Made by a program: the position numbers and the translations under genes. The notes beneath the pieces are model-generated. The model saw only the letters and a list, made by a program, of their open reading frames with translations. It was not told the DNA's origin and did not search any database. Below, one piece after another: positions 1-63,048 of a stretch of 64,000 nt of DNA; position 1 is the stretch's first letter, and every line of letters starts with the position of its first letter. This stretch comes from Cristatella mucedo (lineage: Eukaryota; Bryozoa; Phylactolaemata; Cristatellidae). Location: assembly GCA_009760855.2 (NCBI GenBank), contig WPIO01000011.1:7458501-7522500 (forward strand). Direction: 5' to 3'.

Positions 1-560
1 GGTGGTTGCACTACAGCATCACCAATTATATGAGTAAAGTCTTCTAGTCCAGCCATACGCTTGGTAAAGCCTATGAGTAAGAGTTCGGTTTTGCCATCGC
101 GTAGTTTAAGGAAATTTGTCGGTACCCAGAATCAAACTTCTGCAAGGCAAGTATTCAGTTTATCGGTCGTTGCAGAAGATTCTGGTAGGTTAAATGACAC
201 TTGCATCATGGTATCGTCAGCATGAAAGTATTAATCAATCCCTGGGTTCGAATCACTTTTTTCTAGAGGCTCTGTATAAATAGAGAACAGCAAAAGACTG
301 AGACCGGACCCTCATGGAACTCCGGAACAGGTGGCTGGTCTATTGGATGAGACGCGATCACTACAGAACACGCATTGAAAACGATCGAGATAGTACACTT
401 CAAGCAATGCCTGAGCCTCATCTGCCCAACCATATACAGCTTCGTTCGTTCAAGTAGGATACTGTGATCAATAGTGTCAAAAGAAGCTTATAGATCGAGC
501 AGGACCATAGCAGTAATATTATCCATCTATCATCATCGTCACTGCTTAAGATGGCGTCTG
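1..560 (-). mobile_element. LINE family B fragment (reverse transcriptase region)
   Basis: Read on the minus strand, this stretch matches the RT region of the family B LINEs at 15337-16256 and 37398-38890. Positions 15-100 share the block that encodes the GDAIV region and the LLIG residues before it. Further right come traces of the YADDTQ motif (around 215-230), of the GVPQG-like turn (around 300) and of LLDLSAAFDTIDH (around 470-500). It is degenerate, with no long open frame, and runs off the left window edge. L2/CR1-clade membership is inferred from these motifs. Confidence 0.75.
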
Positions 561-766
561 CCATGTGGAGGAGGCGTAGCAGATTCAGTGGATTTGTGTT
601 GCTTTAATCCCGACTAAAATGTATCTGAAAATTCATTCTTGTCCATGTATTCCACAAGTTTCTTAGTGAAAATCTTTACTAGAATTTTAACAATAAGGTA
701 CTTAATTTACTGTTTCCATTCTCCTTCTCATTATCTATCACCTATATATATATACGTATATATATG

Positions 767-862
<96 letters not shown>

Positions 863-1950
863 TTTTCGAGTGATGGTAGTTGACCTATAGTATTTTAGAT
901 TTGTAGATGAAAAAATTCTTTCACCAGAATGCCACTTCTTATCTGACAGATCTTAGTTTGACGAAAAACAATAAATGTTACTGGTATTGCTCAATACTTC
1001 TGAGATATTGAAGCAACTATCAAGAACATTATAGCTAGCTTGCTATATTCTCTATTCCGTGTTTTATCTACTAAGTTAGCCCAATTGTCTCCATGAGAGA
1101 AGCCAATTTCATTGTACTTTCCATCATTATTACATGAATTGTTTGTTGCGTGTTGCTGTTCTTTTGTAAGCAATGCAATCAAACTTTCTAACGTCAGTTA
1201 TTTATCAACTACGATGATTTAGATACAATAGTCGCAATTATCAGATTCTTATGGTCTATATTAGGCTACTTAATAGCAGAGCGGCTAATCAGTAGCTTTT
1301 ACCGGACAATTCTTTTGAAATCAGCGGCCTGTGATTGATGTGTTTGAGTTTCTAATACCAAATTAAGAATTTTTGCTTCTATCCACTATCACAGTCTTCT
1401 ACTGAAGCAACTGACTTTTTCACAGTAATATCAGACGTGTTACTGTGACTGAAGGTTCAGGATTAAAAAACCGCATCAGCGAGTCTTATAGATCCACTTG
1501 GCATCTCGATAGCCAAGCGGTTAAGATCTCAAGCTCACATGTCAATTAAAAAATATATATGAGCGGTTTACAGTACCAGATTAGAGCAGGGGGAAAACTA
1601 CTTGAAACCTGTAGTTTGCCTCGCGAATGCCTTCACCACACTCAAAGAAATTGTGTACAGATCTTCAGTTGCGAACATGATTGTAAAAATTACCCGATTA
1701 TTGACGTAACTTCTCACAAAAAGTAAATCCTCACAACCCAAGGCTTGCTAGAAAGCCTTGCATGTGCGCAAACCGATCCAGCTAAGACCTGTTTAAAGAT
1801 AATCTGTGTGTTGTTTGACCATAGCGAGAAAAAAATTACGTAATATTGGAAACCTTATCGCTGCTGTGTCTCCCAGGCCAGCCGCGGCATTAGCTACGTC
1901 GGAGGCGGATATTACCTTGCATGTTAGCTATGATCGTTCGCACTTATTAT
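561..1950. other. Unassigned sequence with one TA/TG microsatellite
   Basis: Apart from the microsatellite at 741-860, I recognise no gene or repeat here. A short tRNA-like string near 1505-1535 contains an A-box-like core, but no B-box follows. The ORFs are short and resemble nothing known to me. Confidence 0.4.
741..860. repeat. (TA)n(TG)n compound microsatellite
   Basis: An AT-rich TA/TATG stretch (about 741-787) runs into an uninterrupted TG run of about 74 bp ending at 860. Apparent Cys-Val proteins here are artefacts of the repeat. Confidence 0.98.
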
Positions 1951-2189
1951 CGCTTCGTTACCGTAGTTCAGATGCATTCCTATATGTTACTGTTTTTGCT
2001 AAGATCCATGAGCTATGCATTAACAAAATAAAAGCGCCCCAGAGCTGCCGCGGTGGCCGGGCCGCCAGTTTAGACGTCGCCCGTTTGGCGGGAACTGCGA
2101 GCTGAGTACCCGCTCGTTTGGTATTCCTAGCATTGTCTCGAACCACTCAGCACGCTCTCCACAAGCGTCAATGTGAATCTCGCTAACTT

Positions 2190-2995
2190 AGGGGTCATCA
2201 GGCCTGTTACATCTCCGGCGGCCCAACTTAACGCTTGTCTTTGGAATCCTCGCTCAATGTGCCATAGTCCTCTAGAAATAAGCGACCTTATTTCTGAAAA
2301 AGGTCTCGACCTGCTCGCCTTGACTGAAGCTCGGCTAATATCGGTAAACTGCCCGACAATTAAAGACGCAATCCCGACTGGTTTCTCATTCTTTCACACC
2401 CCTAGATAAATCAAAACTGGCGATGGAGTTGCTATTATCATGCACTTGAAATTCGACTTCAAGCCCTTAGCAGTAACCTCGAAGCAGCCTTTCGAATATA
2501 GTGTCTTGATTTGACCCAGGAACAAGCTACCGACCGTGGCAGTAGTCTATCGCCCACCATCGGTATCAACTCCTCCTTTGTCTCAGATTTCTGCGATCTC
2601 GTTTCGATTCCGTGTGCAGGAAATCGATCCGTCCTCGTTATGGATGATTTCAACATTCACTTTGATAACTTATCTGACGCCTTCAATACTGAATTTCGTG
2701 CACTGACTGACTCATTGTCTCTTGTGGCTGGCTCATGTGCATGGCCCTACGCACATCAAGGGTCATGCACTCGACCAAATTTTCTCATACAGCTGCACTT
2801 TGTCATCACCAATTATTACCAAATCCTGCTTATCTTGCCACAAGCAGATCTCATTCAGTCAACAATGTGTGCCCTCCTCCTCCTCTAAAATTACACGTGA
2901 ATCGCGAAACCTCAAGACCCTTAACATCGACGCTGTCCGTGCGAGAATATATGCCTCACCTCTGCTGCTCAGTTCCCCTTCCGACCAGTCAGCCG
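2190..2995 (+). mobile_element. LINE endonuclease-domain fragment, frameshifted
   Basis: Across three frames one can read the N-terminal APE-type endonuclease of an L2/CR1-like LINE. A CLWNPRS / ISDLI...LDLLALTE block lies at 2235-2335, a VAVVYRPP block near 2535-2560, a MDDFNIHFDN block near 2640-2670 and a PTHIKGHALD block near 2740-2780. In this fold these correspond to the metal-binding Glu of the TE motif, the YRPP motif and the GDFN motif (the Gly reads Asp here). Frameshifts between blocks make it dead. No RT follows; a SINE begins directly downstream. Confidence 0.8.
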
Positions 2996-3004
2996 TGATG
3001 GCAC

Positions 3005-3150
3005 ATCGGGTATAGCGGTTGCTATTCACAACCTTGGTACCATGGTTGTGGGTTCGAATTCTGCGTTGGGTGATTCTTTATCGCCGCTGTAAGCTGGGGT
3101 GATACAAAACGGTCTACATCGCTGCAGTAACCTAAATTGGTACCAGCTAC
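3005..3150 (+). mobile_element. SINE family S1 copy (tRNA-derived), partial
   Basis: It contains a pol III B-box-like GGTTCGAATT core at about 3050-3060 inside the S1 body, followed by a GCCGCTGTAAGC segment. The same order occurs at 9642-9823, 22890-23645 and 48991-49158. The 5' end is shortened and the characteristic 3' end (GGCTGTTAAATCAGCT) is missing. Confidence 0.7.
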
Positions 3151-3794
3151 GGCCACGCCCTCTTCATCTCTGCATCTGCACGAGGGATCACACGCATTAC
3201 AGTTGGTAGACATAGTAAGTCATTTTGATTGAAAGAAGTCCAGCATATCTTTCAATTAATACCAAAAAATAATTAGGAATTAAAAGATTGAAAATATGTA
3301 ATGGATTTGTTTGATGATTGATTGGTTCCTTACTTTCGTCTGTTTTCGCAGCGATTCTCTTACTCGTCTGTACCTCTGCAGATCCTATGGAGAGCACACA
3401 CTATTTGCAAATTCAATATTTTTGGCAAGTAGCTACGATGGTTAGCTGCTTCGGGGTGCTAGATTTACTGTCACCATTCTCCAAATAAAGCCCTTACATT
3501 TGATTTGAGACTAGAGTGGATCTCTATTGAGCGCATCCAGTATTCGCAAAACACTCGTAAATTATTGTTTTGTATTCCATAATTCTCTTTTATTTCGCAA
3601 AGCCTCGGAAATTGATGTAGATCCAGACGGTCATTAAAAATAACTTAAAAATCTAAAATGGAGTGACAACCCACATGACCTGATAACAGTGAGTTAATTC
3701 CATTGCAAATACAAATTCATTTTATTTTAGCATTGCACGTAATTATTTTAAATTGTTAATAATAGGTTGTTCGAATAGCAACCTCAAACCGATC
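3151..3794. other. Unassigned AT-rich sequence
   Basis: No gene, open frame of note or recognisable repeat. Confidence 0.4.
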
Positions 3795-4625
3795 TCCTAT
3801 GGAGCAAAGATGACGGGAATGTCTCTGCACTAGCGCTACTGGATCTATCAGCCGCCTTCGAGACCTTTGATCATGATATCCTACTGAATGATTGAGAACA
3901 ATAATCGATCTCGCAGATGAGGCACTGACACAATTTAAGTCGTCCTTGTCAGATCATGTTTAATCTGTGTCGTGTGGGGGTCAGGTCTCATCCAAAAAAG
4001 CCACTAGGCCACTGCAGCAGGCTATGAATATGTCTGCAAGGCTAGTTTACAAATCTCAAAGGTTTGAACATGTGTCTCCTTTGCCGAAAGAACTTGGACG
4101 GCAGCCGGCTGATCAACGGATAAAGAACAAAGTTCTTACACTCACCCACAAGGCCCCGCCGCGACTGGGTTCCTTAATACATAGCTGAACTGATGCACCA
4201 GTTTCAGCCTCCTCGTGACCTCAGGTCTTGTATGGACTATAAATTGGCTGTTCCATTCCTCTGCTTAAAGACCATTGGTGACAGACTTTTGCTTTGCCTG
4301 GTCCTATCCTGTGGAACTTACTTCCGCAATTTTTATGCAACGACAACTACTCTCCTGCTGCAGACTATGACTCATCCTTTTCAGCGGTCCTGAGCTGCTA
4401 CTTCCATGCTACTTACCACCTAAATTTGCTCGTCTGACTCAGCTATGCTTCTCACTTTATCTCTGTTGGGTGAGATGAAGTCTGTTGGCTACCGAATGAG
4501 TACCGAAAGCCGCTTAGGCTGTGAGTGTGCTATATAGAACTCTCGTGCGTAACACTCACATAGTCGTTGCGGCTTTGTGGAGTTACAGACGGAGATACAC
4601 TTCACAGCAAGAAATAAATCTATCT
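3795..4625 (+). mobile_element. LINE family B copy, internally deleted
   Basis: The left part encodes a degenerate ALALLDLSAAFET-type RT motif A (about 3830-3870) and then part of the FKSYLSD block. It jumps without motif C (YADD) to the C-terminal region, with a RFEHVSPL block near 4060-4085 and VPFLCLKT near 4250-4275. It ends in the family B 3' region, GTTACAGACGGAGATACA near 4580. The internal deletion plus frameshifts make it non-functional. Confidence 0.8.
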
Positions 4626-4847
4626 AGACGCATTACAATTCCCTGGTAAGAATCAATAAGCAAGATTCAATGACTAGCTAGATGTCATTTTAAGACAATT
4701 AGGATTATTAGTTCTCGTCGCATTGAGCCTATCATTGGGAAAAGAATTTTTCTTTCAAAGAGCACCCAGAAGGCACATTTACTGTTGCCTTCTGATTGTC
4801 AAGAAACTTCAGAACGAAGAAGCGATATAAATATTCAAAAGACTTAT

Positions 4848-5028
4848 ATATTGTATTTGTATAGCGCCCAAAAAAAATTAATCTCTATTAACGTGCTTTA
4901 CATGCATACATTTACATACATATTTACACGCCACAAAGTTCGAGCCCACGACTTCGATAATTAATTAAATCAACCTGGACCTCGGTCGGGGCGAGCACCT
5001 TAACCGCTGGGGGCCAAACCAGCTCAAT
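4848..5028 (-). mobile_element. SINE family S2 copy (tRNA head, LINE-like tail)
   Basis: On the minus strand, a tRNA-like head at about 5025-4970 carries an A-box GCGGTTAAGGTGC core and the CGACCGAGGTC block. A CGTGGGCTCG B-box region follows near 4950, then a tail at about 4915-4850 resembling AAGCGCC...AATAGAGATTAA...GCGCTATACAAAT. Copies at 41743-41882 and 58140-58275 have the same layout. Short insertions separate the parts. Confidence 0.7.
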
Positions 5029-5234
5029 ATCCACTACTCTCCGAAGCGCGAGAATTCAGGATTACTCTCTCATCCAGCGCCTGAGCTTGACATCTTTTCA
5101 CTGCAGAAATACGTTCAAGGCAATCGCCGGGTAATTTAGCAACCCGATTTTTCGGCGATAAAAGGCAATGATCCGCGTATACACTGGCACTGTGTTTCTG
5201 CACTGGTGCAGCTCTCAGCTTAGCCGCGATGGGA

Positions 5235-5480
5235 GCCCTTGCGTTAGCGGGGTCGACTAGGGCGCCTAGTACAGACCCAGCTCCTGATCCACCTAGCTCA
5301 GGTTAGAATGGAGCTTTGTGCAGGCGATGCTGTTAGGAGATGGAGCGACTAATGTGCTTGTCTTAGCGGGTTCGACTAGGACACCTAGTACAGGCCCGGC
5401 TCCTGGTCTAGCTGCTAAAGTTAGAATGAAACCTGGTGCAGACGATGTGGTCACGATGTGCACCGACTAATATGCTGAAG
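5235..5480. repeat. Direct duplication, period about 118 bp
   Basis: Two diverged copies lie head to tail. TTAGCGGGGTCGACTAGG near 5244 recurs as TTAGCGGGTTCGACTAGG near 5362, and GCGACTAATGTGCT near 5345 recurs as CCGACTAATATGCT near 5462. Function unknown; it lies about 2 kb upstream of the candidate first exon of the zinc-finger gene. Confidence 0.8.
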
Positions 5481-5708
5481 TAGAAATAGCAGCTACGCGC
5501 GAGGTCAGGAGTTTAGAGGAGAGAGAATATAATGGAACAACTGACAGAGCTCGGGGCTGCAGCTTGGGTAGTCGATCAGAGACTACACCTCGAGAGCACG
5601 AGAGACGAACCTACGGCGACGAATAGCTAAGTGCTACTTAGACTGCCCAGTTGTGTTCTGCCGGCTACTCAGTTAGCTGCTCGTATCGTGGGGTGCTGTA
5701 GCGACACA

Positions 5709-5945
5709 CGCATAGGGTAGTTAGTTATACTCGGACTTCGGGAGTTTGCGCAGTTAACTCCGTCGGTCCGGTACACGCCGCGTAAACGCGTAGGGTAGTT
5801 ATTATAGTCGGGCTTCGGGAGTTCGCGCAGTTAACTCCGTCGGACCGATACGCGCCGCGTAAACGCACAGGGTAGTTGGTTATACTCGGGCTTCGGGGGT
5901 TCGCGAAGTTAACTCCGTCGGTCCGGTGCGCGCCGCGTAAAGCGC
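5709..5945. repeat. CpG-rich minisatellite, three units of about 78 bp
   Basis: The AGGGTAG marker starts at 5714, 5792 and 5869, giving periods of 78 and 77 bp. Each unit contains CTTCGGG, a GGAGTT...AACTCC inverted repeat around a 9-nt spacer (GGGGTT in unit three), CCGTCGG and CGCCGCGTAAA. The array is visibly rich in CpG. It lies about 1.4-1.7 kb upstream of the candidate ZNF277 start codon. A regulatory role is possible but not shown. Confidence 0.9.
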
Positions 5946-7376
5946 TTGCGCCGGCGCGTAACCACTACTATCAGGCCCACAATAAACTATTGCTTTCGGC
6001 ACCCAGTTGTGGCCGCTTGTGTTTTAACCGCACTGCAGCACTGCATCACACAGTCCACCAGTAGAGAGTTGGGACGTGCTTCTGTAACCGAGTTCCAGGG
6101 GTCAGAGGCTATTTCCCGCCAAACCCCGCTATACTCCGGCCTCGCTGCCGCCCGCCATGCCGCCGAGCTAGGGTAAGCCGAGCGGCCGTCAGGGTAAACC
6201 TCTTTGTAATAACGCATGCGCCAACAACAACAGGGGAACAAAACAAGTCTACAAGGAGGGTCCTATACACAGTACACTATGGGGGCGCAAGACGACGCAG
6301 CAAGCGCGAACAAATGTCTTAGTTGGGGTCAGTCGGCTTCTGCAGTCCTGTCGTTGTACCGACTCCGAATCCAACAGTACGAGCGAACGCCGTCCAAAAC
6401 CCGGCTGGCTGAGTAACTGCTACGCTAGTCCGAGTCGACAACTACCACAGTCGTAAGCTTCCACTGAAAGACGCCAACAAATGGGGGGGGGGATCACGAA
6501 CACGCTACACGGGGAAGGCGGAATATACAAGTCAACAACGAGCGAGCTATCCAGCTCCGCCCGGGCCTTGGGCACTCGTTTCCCTTGCGTGCGTGGCAGC
6601 ATCGCCGGAGCACGCCTGCACGATTCCAGGTGCATAACTCGGCGAGACCGGGAGCCTCCAACACCACGACTTCCCGTACCCAAGAGCCCCGGTGATCTTT
6701 CGTCACCACACATCCGGCAATGCATAGGTCCGACCCCGGCCTAGCCGGTGACCCTCATTACAGCGGCCTGGTCCCAGCCTGGGTACACTTCTGCGCGGTT
6801 ACATTTCTAAAGATAGCAACGTGTTCGAGACAGCGAACGGCATTGAAACACGCCTTCAACTGTAAAATAACGATCGTTGCATTATATACAAAGTAGGCCT
6901 AATGCGCCGCTCAGCACTCTTCTCAGATGCTGTTTTTAAGTTCGGCATACCGGAACTGGAAAACAAGAACTGCGAATACTATTTCGCCATCAATAGAACT
7001 GAACCCAGCGGCCGTGCTCGCAACTGGCAAATGAGTGATCATCAAGAGTCGGTCTGATTTACTTTGTCTTTGGTTTAGATCCTTACTCTCTGGGCGCAGC
7101 GAGAGCCCTTGGCACCTCCGAGTTCCTCGAGTCTAACTGGATGTGCTTCCTGTAACTCTCAAAGGTCCGCGTAGTTTTTAATTAAGACTCGCTTTTTTCA
7201 GAACAGGCACAATTCTATCTGAGTTGTAGACATTTATATCAGCCCAAGAGGTTGGTCCCCATGCACATATTGGTTTTTGTGTAGGCTATGGATATACCTG
7301 TACTACACCAGCGTCTGCGGTAGCAGCGCAGGCGGACCGTGGTAGTTAAACGTTCACGGGAGACAACTCTTGCACC
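5946..7376. other. CpG-rich 5' flank of the zinc-finger gene
   Basis: CpG dinucleotides are frequent through about 8.1 kb. The open frames overlap in opposite directions and resemble nothing I know, as expected for GC-rich non-coding DNA. A G10 run lies at 6483-6492. The promoter and 5' UTR of the zinc-finger gene should lie here; I see no convincing TATA box. An in-frame TAA at 7347-7349 precedes the candidate start codon. Confidence 0.45.
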
Positions 7377-59337
<51,961 letters not shown>

Positions 59338-59666
59338 AGCCAATGGGTCTCTCTCCTCATTCCAACCTGTGTGTTCCCCATCCGAAGCCACAGCATTTCC
59401 CCACCCCCACAGCAACCATAGCAAGGTCTTCCAATAGCTGCCCACAGCCAGCTAGTGGAAAACCTGCTGCCAGTGATCAACACCTACCCGTTGATTGGGG
59501 GGGGGGGATCATGCTTTGACATGCATCCTATTCCTTTGGTGAATTTCAATTAATGTCTGGTAGGATCTGTTGCTAGGCTCTAATTCATAGCAGAGTGAAC
59601 ATTGTCGTGAAATATTTTTGCCATAAGACCAGCTAACAAATAAGCTGCCATTCGGATTTATAAGAG
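59338..59666 (+). other. Probable ZNF277 3' UTR / flank
   Basis: 329 bp between the stop codon and the tail of the next LINE. It includes a G10 run near 59499-59508. No canonical polyadenylation signal found. Confidence 0.45.
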
Positions 59667-61090
59667 TGATAATAATAATACTTTTGGTATAGCGCCGTCG
59701 GAGAACTCGCTCTCTTTCTAGACACCGGACATTTGCTGCAAAGGAAGCATGGTCGAATGGTTAGTGGTGGCATGCTCAATGATAGCAAGCATAACGTGGT
59801 TAAAGGTGACATGCACCGGGTCAGCATGCAAATATGGTTAGTAGGAGCATGCACAGTGTCAGTACACATGAGCACACAGAGGACGAATCACATGGACCCA
59901 CTAAATGCTGTGATAAATAGAAGCGTTTTTAGTTTCTTTTTAAATTTGGTCACGTCAGCGGTTGTCTTGACCCCAGTCGAAAGTAAGTTCCTGGCTATGG
60001 GAGCATACGAAGTAAAGGCACGGTCTCCAAAGGATTTGAGGTTCGTTCGAGGTATAGGTAAACGATTTGATTCCGAAAAGCAGGTGGTACGATGCTTAGC
60101 CTGATGATGGAGTAGATCAGCTAGTTAGGTTGGAGCCAAAGAATGAACCTAAAAGGACCTAAAAGTGAGTGATAGAACATTAAAGTCGATGCCTTGCTTG
60201 ACTGGGAGCCAGTGCAGGTCGGCGAGCAGTGGCGTGATGTGGCAACGGCGACACTCACGACAGACAAGCCTAGCTGCAAAGTTTTGCACCAGCTGTAAGC
60301 GCCTGATTGCACAGGCCAGTTGACCATCAAGCAGTGAGTTATAGAAGTCGTGAAGGGATGTCAGAAATGCATGGAATAATTTAGATTTGGTGCCCCTGTC
60401 TAAACAAGCCCGAATTTTAGCAATGTTAGGCAGCTGAAAGTAGGCAGACTTGAATGTGAATCTTATGTGGTCGTCTAATGAAAGGTCACTTTGGAACGAT
60501 GAAAAAATGAAATGTCACTTTGGAACCTAGATTTAGTGCAAATTCAGCAGGAGATACGCTGGCAGAGCCGATTATAAGCCTTTTCAATTTGTGAATCACA
60601 CTTGGTTTGCCCCTAACTAGTAAGTTGGTTTTATCATCATTTAATTTATGAAAGTTTGCTGCCATACAGATGAGGATGTCATCAATACATGCAGCAAAGG
60701 AGTTGGGAAAACTTGACATGCTGGAGTTCTGGGAGGAATCAAAGCAAAGGTACAACTGAGTGTCATCCGCATAGAAATGAAAGCCTCGATTGTGCTTAAC
60801 AATCACATCGGCAACAGGGAGAGTATTAGCCGTGAAAAGAATGGGACTAAGCACAGACCCCCTCAGGTACCCCATACTTCAGAGGTTCGCTGGATGATCC
60901 TTGTCCATTCACACTAATACTCTGGAGTCTTCCACTGAGATAGGACCTGAACCACTGCAGAACAGTGCCAGTGATGCCCAGGCGAGATAAGAGCTTTATC
61001 TGTGGTATATAGCCCCTTGTTTTCGCCTTCCTTTTATTTAAGAGTTTCTCGGCGATAAACGAGTGCATGAGCATGATGGGATTGCATACC
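59667..61090 (-). mobile_element. LINE family A copy lacking RT motif A
   Basis: On the minus strand from about 61090: [20 protein letters not shown] and LSRLGITGTVLQWFRSYLSG, then [23 protein letters not shown] (motif C, 60780-60727), LNDDKTNLLVRGKPSVIHKL, the C-terminal region in shifted frames, the 3' UTR, and a TTATTATTA tail at 59668-59680. The catalytic motif A block (LLDLSAAFDTIDH) expected before LGITGT is missing. Confidence 0.9.
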
Positions 61091-61431
61091 AGGAAGCCAC
61101 TCAGTTGCCAAGGTCCATCAAATGTATGTGCTATCAGGGCTCACCAGTATGTTGGCATTGGTTGGACGACCGGAAGCACATGAGTTCTAGCCTCAACTGG
61201 GTTTCATTCTCGCTACTATTTTTTTCGGAGCAATCGAGACTTGTCGTGACTGATTGATTGATGACTGCAGTGGCACCGAGATGAGGAGGTAAGCTTCCGG
61301 GCGGCACTGTTCTGCCCTTATAAGCCCTATAGGCCCGGTGCCTAGATTGTTGCTAATCAAAGGCGCATTCCGCTGGTTTCCTAGGGCTATCGTAAGGGCA
61401 GAGGAGAGGAGAGTTATGCATTTCAATCAAA
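61091..61431. other. Spacer between inverted LINE copies
   Basis: No recognisable content; short ORFs only. Confidence 0.4.
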
Positions 61432-63048
61432 GAAGACAACAAGTCCTCTGGACCCTATTCCCACTGTCCTGCTCCTACGTTGCATTGATCTGCTGCTGCC
61501 ATGCATAACTAACATCATTAATATGTCATTAGCCTCAGGTCATGTCCCAGCACCTTTCAAAAAAGCTGTAGTCAGGCCACTTCTCAAGAAAGCGACACTA
61601 GACCAAGAGAACTTAAGCAACTACCGCCCAGTCTCCCTTCTACCATGGTATGCAATCCCATCATGCTCATGCACTCGTTTATCGCCGAGAAACTCTTAAA
61701 TAAAAGGAAGGCGAAAACAAGGGGCTATAAACCACAGATAAATCTCTTATCTCGCCTGGGCATCACTGGCACTGCTCTGCAGTGGTTCAGGTCCTATCTC
61801 AGTGGGAGACTCCAGAGTATTGACGTGAATGGACAAAGATCATCTGAAGTACCTCTGAAATATGGAGTACCTCAGGGCTCCGTGCTAGGTCCGGTTCTTT
61901 TCACGGTTTATACTCTCCCTCTTGCTGATGTGATTGCTAAGCACAATCTAGGCTTTCACTTCTATGCAGATGACACTCAGTTGTACCTTTGCTTTGATCC
62001 CTCCCAGCCTTCGAGCACCTCAAATTCTCTGAACTTACTAGCTGCATGTATTCATGACATCTGCACATAGATGGCAGAACATTTTTTTAAACTAAACGAT
62101 AATAAAACTAACTTACTAGTTATTGGCAAACCCAGTTCGATTCACAAATTGGAAAGGCTGACTTTCAAAATTGGCTCTGCCAGCATATCTCCAGTTGAAT
62201 CGGCTCGAAATCTAGGTGTCATGTTCCAAAGCGACCTCTCGTTCGACGACCATATCAGCTCCACAATCAAATCTGCCTATTTTCAGTTTCATGACATTGC
62301 TAGAATTCGGGCTTGTTTAGATAAGGATACCACGTCTAAGTTGGTCCATGCATTTTTGACATCCTGTCTCGACTTCTGCAACTCACTGCTTACTGGCCTA
62401 CGGGTTTGTGCGATCAGGCGATTGCAGCTGGTGCAAAACTCTGCAGCTTGGCTTGTCTGTTGTGATCGTCGCAGTTGCCATATTACACCACTTCTCGCCG
62501 ACCTGCACTGGCTACCAGTCAAGCAACGGATCGACTTCAAGGTTTTGTCGCTCACTTTTAGGTCACTTCATTCTTTGGCTCCAGCTTATCTCTCAGATAT
62601 ACTCCCCCATCAGGCCAAGTATCGTACCACCTGCTTTTCGGAATCCAACAGTCTGCTAATAACTCGCACAAACCTCAAATCCTTTGGAGATCGTGCATTT
62701 AGTTCGTATGCTCCCAAAGCCTGGAACTCCCTCCCGACCTGCATCAGAACATCCCCTGCCCTGACCAACATTTAAAAAGAACTTAAAAACACACCTATTT
62801 AGGACAGCATTTAGTGGGTCCCTGTGATTCGTCCTTGATGTGCTGACACTGTGCATGCTGCCACTAACCACATTTGCATGCTGACCCTGTGCATGTCACC
62901 CCTAACCGTGTTATTCATTTTGTTTGTTTATCAAGCATGATATTACTCACAATTCAATTGCATTTCCCTTTGCAGGAAATGTATAGTGCCTAGAGAAAGA
63001 TTGAGTTCTCTGAGGGCGCTCTATCAAGTGCATTATTATTATTATTTT
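61432..63048 (+). mobile_element. LINE family A copy with the same motif A deletion
   Basis: 61433-61642 reads [34 protein letters not shown] and [12 protein letters not shown], the usual lead-in to RT. At CCATGG/TATGC (about 61645) the frame changes to [20 protein letters not shown] and LGITGTALQWFRSYLSGR, skipping motif A. It then continues through [32 protein letters not shown], a TAG at 62068, FKLNDNKTNLLVIGKPSS and LHWLPVKQRIDFKVLSLTF. A one-base insertion near 62767 is followed by the 3' UTR and (TTA)n to 63048. Confidence 0.92.

Noticed and set aside
639-890. 83-codon ORF with Cys-Val repeats
   Set aside because: Translation of the (TG)n tract.
1500-1540. tRNA-like A-box near 1505-1535
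   Set aside because: No B-box or SINE body follows, and it matches neither SINE family.
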